From Dryas octopetala (taxonomy: Eukaryota; Streptophyta; Magnoliopsida; Rosales; Rosaceae), in assembly GCA_963921425.1 (NCBI GenBank), contig OY992836.1, positions 9,765,304 to 9,829,303 of the forward strand: a stretch of DNA of 64,000 nucleotides. The letters run 5' to 3'. The notes under the pieces were generated by a model, which worked only from the letters and a program-made list of their open reading frames with translations, ran no database searches and was not told the DNA's origin. This document shows positions 60,701-64,000 of the stretch, in pieces. The position numbers were made by a program, and so were the translations under genes. Within the stretch, counting starts at the first letter, position 1. Each line of letters starts with the position of its first letter.

Positions 60701-60841
60701 TCACATTAAAATAAGAGTCAAAGTTTAAGTACTAAATATGAAATAAATAAATTAACTAGTAGCTAGCTTTTATATGCAAGCTAGAATATTATGCATATGA
60801 TATAACAAGCAGGAAAAGACAAAGAAGATGGTGTTGTTCAT
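57791..60841. other. Intergenic with microsatellites, no gene seen
   Basis: TA run at about 58358-58377, a perfect 20-bp tandem duplication (TAATGTAATCTTTTACCCCA twice, 60093-60132), and a (GAT)n run at about 60409-60432. No coding or RNA gene evidence. Confidence 0.5.
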
Positions 60842-60919
60842 TTGTTGGTGGGTGAGATCAGACATCAGAGAGGGTGGTGCAAGAAGCAAGCTAGCTGGGG
60901 GCCACTGTGTAAGACACAG

Positions 60920-60950
<31 letters not shown>

Positions 60951-61800
60951 TAAGGCTGCCAAGGAATATAGAATTGGAAATCACGGTCGTCCCACTCCTT
61001 TTCTTGTCCTGTCACAATCTACTTCCCTATAGCTTTTCCCCGCAATTCTCTCTCTGTCTCTGATTGGTGTTAAATAACATTCATTTACATTTGTTCAGGT
61101 ACACAGACACACAGTGCAAAGATGAACGGGAAAACTAAGCTTTGTGCTCTCCGTTCCGTTCTGGTGGTGTAGATATTACACTTTTTTACAGTGTAAAGAT
61201 GAAGTGTGTTACTTGGAATTAAGTGGGAAGCGTGTAAAAGATCGAAATAGGTGCATATATATATATAAAGTGTGAATGTGATGAGGTGATGACACGACTC
61301 ACAAGCAACCAAAACCAAATTACTCGTCCTTTTTTCCTTACTCATTTTTCTGTCTTTTACATATATACCAGCGGTTTCCCGCCACCTGACACAAACACAC
61401 ACACATATACATGCATACATACACTGATACACAAAACAAAACACACATTGTACAGAGATAGAGAGATGGGTGCATGTGCATGATGAGTGATGGGTGATGG
61501 GTGATGGGTGACGATGCATGGTGCATGTATAACTGTATATATGGTACATTGGACCCTCTTGTCTCTTTCTCTCTCTAGCTGCTCAGTACTGTTCACTCTC
61601 AGAACTGAGCTGAGCTCTGTGCTGCTGCTGCTACTGCCTTCATGTCAGCACGTCTCGTCAGACGTACGTCTTTCCCCACACCCGCCCACTTGGCTCTTTT
61701 TAGGGCGTGGGTATCACATGACACCACTGATCACTCTTCCTACAAAACACTTCAACCTACCTACTACTACTCCTCCTCCCCCTACTTCTTAATCAATAAT
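60842..61800. other. GC-richer block without gene, with GA run
   Basis: (GA)n at about 60919-60948, CT-rich stretches, CA-repeat, GATGGGTGAT repeats at about 61480-61512, a (CTG)n run at about 61621-61632 and the palindrome AGACGTACGTCT at about 61658-61669. It reads like a plant promoter or leader rather than coding sequence; no long frame has a domain. Confidence 0.35.
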
Positions 61801-64000
61801 CATACTTACCATTTTTATATATGTATATTTGTTATCAAATATAAAACATATCTGTCTTTTTCAAAATAATATTAATAATAACATCCAAATCCAATACAAA
61901 TATAATACAGTAATTGTAATCATTTTTCGCTGTTAGTTACTCATCTCTATTCCTTTGTAATTAAGTCTCCGCACGTACACATATCCTGGCCAAAAAAAAA
62001 CAAAAAAAAAGTCTCCACACACATATACATGTGTGATAATTGTTTTAGTTATTATTACTCGTACTAGATACTAAAAGCACAGACTATTTCCCTAAAGTTT
62101 GATTACCAACTAATATGTCATTTGAGATGAAAATTTTCTGCTTGTTATAAATAAATGACAGAAAATTTAACTTAAAATTTTTCTCAAAATATTAGTTTAC
62201 AAGTAGTAAAGATTAGTTCAAATTATTCATCTCAATTGAATGTAGTTTGATATAAACCCAACTATTATTTTATATGTACACGAGGATTTGAACCAATGAT
62301 CTCAATTTTTTCTCTCATTCATTCATTCTCATACCTATTGAAACTACTAGAATATCGGAGAATTAGAACTAAAAATCTTAAATGTGTAGATACGTACTAT
62401 TGATCAATAGAGTTATAAACACCATATAATATAAGTTAATTTAAGAAACTTGTTACTATGGGAATGATAACATTATACAGACGTATTTTTTATTATTCGA
62501 TCAAAAATTTCACTTATTATTATCCTAAAACATTCTTTGAAGTATCGATATGAAATGTGATAATATTATATAGACTTATTTTTTCACTATTAGATCAACA
62601 ATTTCACCTATTATTATCCTAAAGCATCATTCGATCTATCGGTATGGAATGCGAACATTTGCACATCAATTTTTCTCCCTACTTAATTTGAACCTACTTA
62701 CTACGATGATGTGAACTCTTTAAGTACTATTTCCTACTACAATTACTCAAATTTTGGAATGATATGAGAGGACACTTGTTAGTGAAATGACGATTTATTC
62801 CCCTAGTCCAAGAATTTCTTCCTTTATTTTTCTGTAAATCTACCAAAAAAATGTTGGGAATTAATTACAAGAACAGATTTGACAATACATTATGAAAATT
62901 TGGAGGATGTGAAAGGAGGGTACCTACACAAAAGAGTGACACTCGAGGTGTCAATCCTGTAATGGTCAAAGCATTTTGGGAAGCTAGCTACCATCTGAAA
63001 CTAAGAGACCTCTCCACATTGGGGGGATGGGTTTTTCCAGAGAAACTACAACTTCAATAATTAGGGCCATTTCTGATTTTCATGTGATTAGACTGCCATC
63101 CCCAATTATGAAGTATGAAGTTTTTATGATTTTCATAACCCATTCCAGCCCGAAAAGGACACAAGAGGGACTCGATCTCTCACTCTCTCACTGGCCCCTC
63201 CTCCTGCCTATATTAATATATGTGCCATTGGCTTCACCAATCACCACTCCTTATTTCTTTTTCTTTTTTTTCTGAAAGTTCTTATTTTTGTATTTTAGTT
63301 GATAAATACCATTAACCAGTATTTTGGTGCAAATTAAAGCATTTCAACCTAAGATAATTGATGATGAATAGAAACACTAATGCCATAATAAACTGTAAGG
63401 CAACATTTTGCAGTTTGCAATTTCTTTTATGAGTTGGTATTACAAATTCACTTAAATTATAACATATGTATAATCATTAATATTCAAATCCTAAACTTCT
63501 AAAGTCTTATTCTTTTTTTTTTTTTGCCAATTTCTAAAATTTTAACCTTAATAATTATAAACATGTTCTAATTTAGTAAATTTTGTAATATCTTATAGAC
63601 ATGTCATGTCATGTCATGTCACACGTAATAAATTTCTAAACCATAGACCCTCATAGACAAGAAAAATAAAAGTAATAAGAAATAAGGGACCAAAGGCGAT
63701 GAGTGTCATAACTTTCCTAATTAGCAAGCAGATCAACAACATAATTAATCTACAATTTAGTGAGAAAAAAAATTCGTTTGCAAGTCGTTTGTTTTTTCCA
63801 AAAAATTGTTTTTTATTTTCAATAGTCATAAATATGGATGAAATAAAGAAGAAAATTAAAAAAAACACTTTTTGAATAGAATAACAAACAGGTCCAGTTT
63901 CAAACGAGATTCCGAAAATTGGTCTTCCCATTGCTGAAATATATTATCTATATATACTATTATAATGCTATAAGGAGAGTTTTGGTGTTACGCAACTTCA
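61801..64000. other. Intergenic to window end, no gene seen
   Basis: AT-rich. Holds a diverged tandem duplication (62461-62644) and an ATGTC pentamer run (about 63600-63621). The 105-codon minus-strand frame at 63614-63931 has no recognisable motif. Confidence 0.5.
62461..62644. repeat. Diverged tandem duplication, units of 91 and 93 bp
   Basis: Unit 1 (62461-62551) and unit 2 (62552-62644) align throughout: G.AATG.GATAA.ATTATA.AGAC.TATTTTT, then GATCAA.AATTTCAC.TATTATTATCCTAAA.CAT and ATCG.TAT. A third start (GGAATGCGA) follows at 62645. Confidence 0.75.

Noticed and set aside
61085..61549. 154-codon minus-strand frame
   Set aside because: Built on CA/TG and TA repeats and Cys-Val runs; no domain or codon signal.
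1..64000. CRISPR array, bacterial operon or organellar insertion
   Set aside because: No spaced direct repeats of CRISPR type, no polycistronic layout and no recognisable plastid or mitochondrial genes.

Overview
This is a gene-poor, AT-rich window from a nuclear plant genome, most likely a eudicot and possibly a woody one; the sequence does not fix the species. The evidence is spliced genes with GT..AG introns, plant-specific families (an ATL RING-H2 ligase, an arabinogalactan protein, a GEM-like GRAM protein, a plant MATE transporter, an ANTH clathrin adaptor), an intact Ty1/Copia element primed by initiator tRNA-Met, many MITEs, and long CT/GA and TA microsatellites. There are no bacterial, organellar or CRISPR features. 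Exon-intron models were built by hand from splice sites and reading frame.

Layout. 1-7.86 kb: no gene; two Mutator-type inverted-repeat elements with perfect 9-bp target-site duplications (901-1448 and 3464-3891), one further inverted-repeat element, and a 10-bp tandem array. 7.86-9.83 kb: a hAT MITE full of W-box cores lies directly upstream of an intronless ATL ubiquitin-ligase gene (8676-9830, +). 9.8-14.5 kb: no gene. 14.5-15.6 kb: a (TC)21 tract runs straight into the ATG of an intronless ANTH clathrin-assembly gene (+). 15.6-20 kb: no gene; one 1-kb inverted-repeat element. 20.0-28.0 kb: a nested transposon complex. An outer foldback element holds a second inverted-repeat element that carries a young Copia retrotransposon. 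The outer element also holds a short LINE-like insertion that itself carries a Mutator-type MITE. 29.3-34.9 kb: a seven-exon MATE/DTX efflux gene on the minus strand, coding for 489 residues. 35.3-36.4 kb: a homopyrimidine tract and a third Mutator-type MITE with a 10-bp duplication. 40.6-42.1 kb: a poly(A)-tailed retroposon and a 198-bp CACTA micro-element. 43.1-43.5 kb: a classical arabinogalactan-protein gene (minus). 46.9-49.7 kb: three DNA elements in a row (hAT-like, PIF/Harbinger, hAT-like). 50.1-53.5 kb: a four-exon GEM-like GRAM-domain gene (+), 301 residues. 53.5-64 kb: no gene recognised; one old hAT-like element, repeats and a GC-richer block at 60.8-61.8 kb.

The five host genes are unrelated in function (ubiquitin ligation, endocytic coat assembly, efflux, cell-surface proteoglycan, membrane-associated GRAM protein) and form no cluster or pathway. 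The most distinctive content is the transposon biology: a Copia element with intact pol and nearly identical LTRs but no gag, a multi-level insertion nest whose order can be read from target-site duplications, and a W-box-rich MITE in the promoter-proximal region of a defence-type ATL gene. All homology statements are by recognition of motifs, with no database search.
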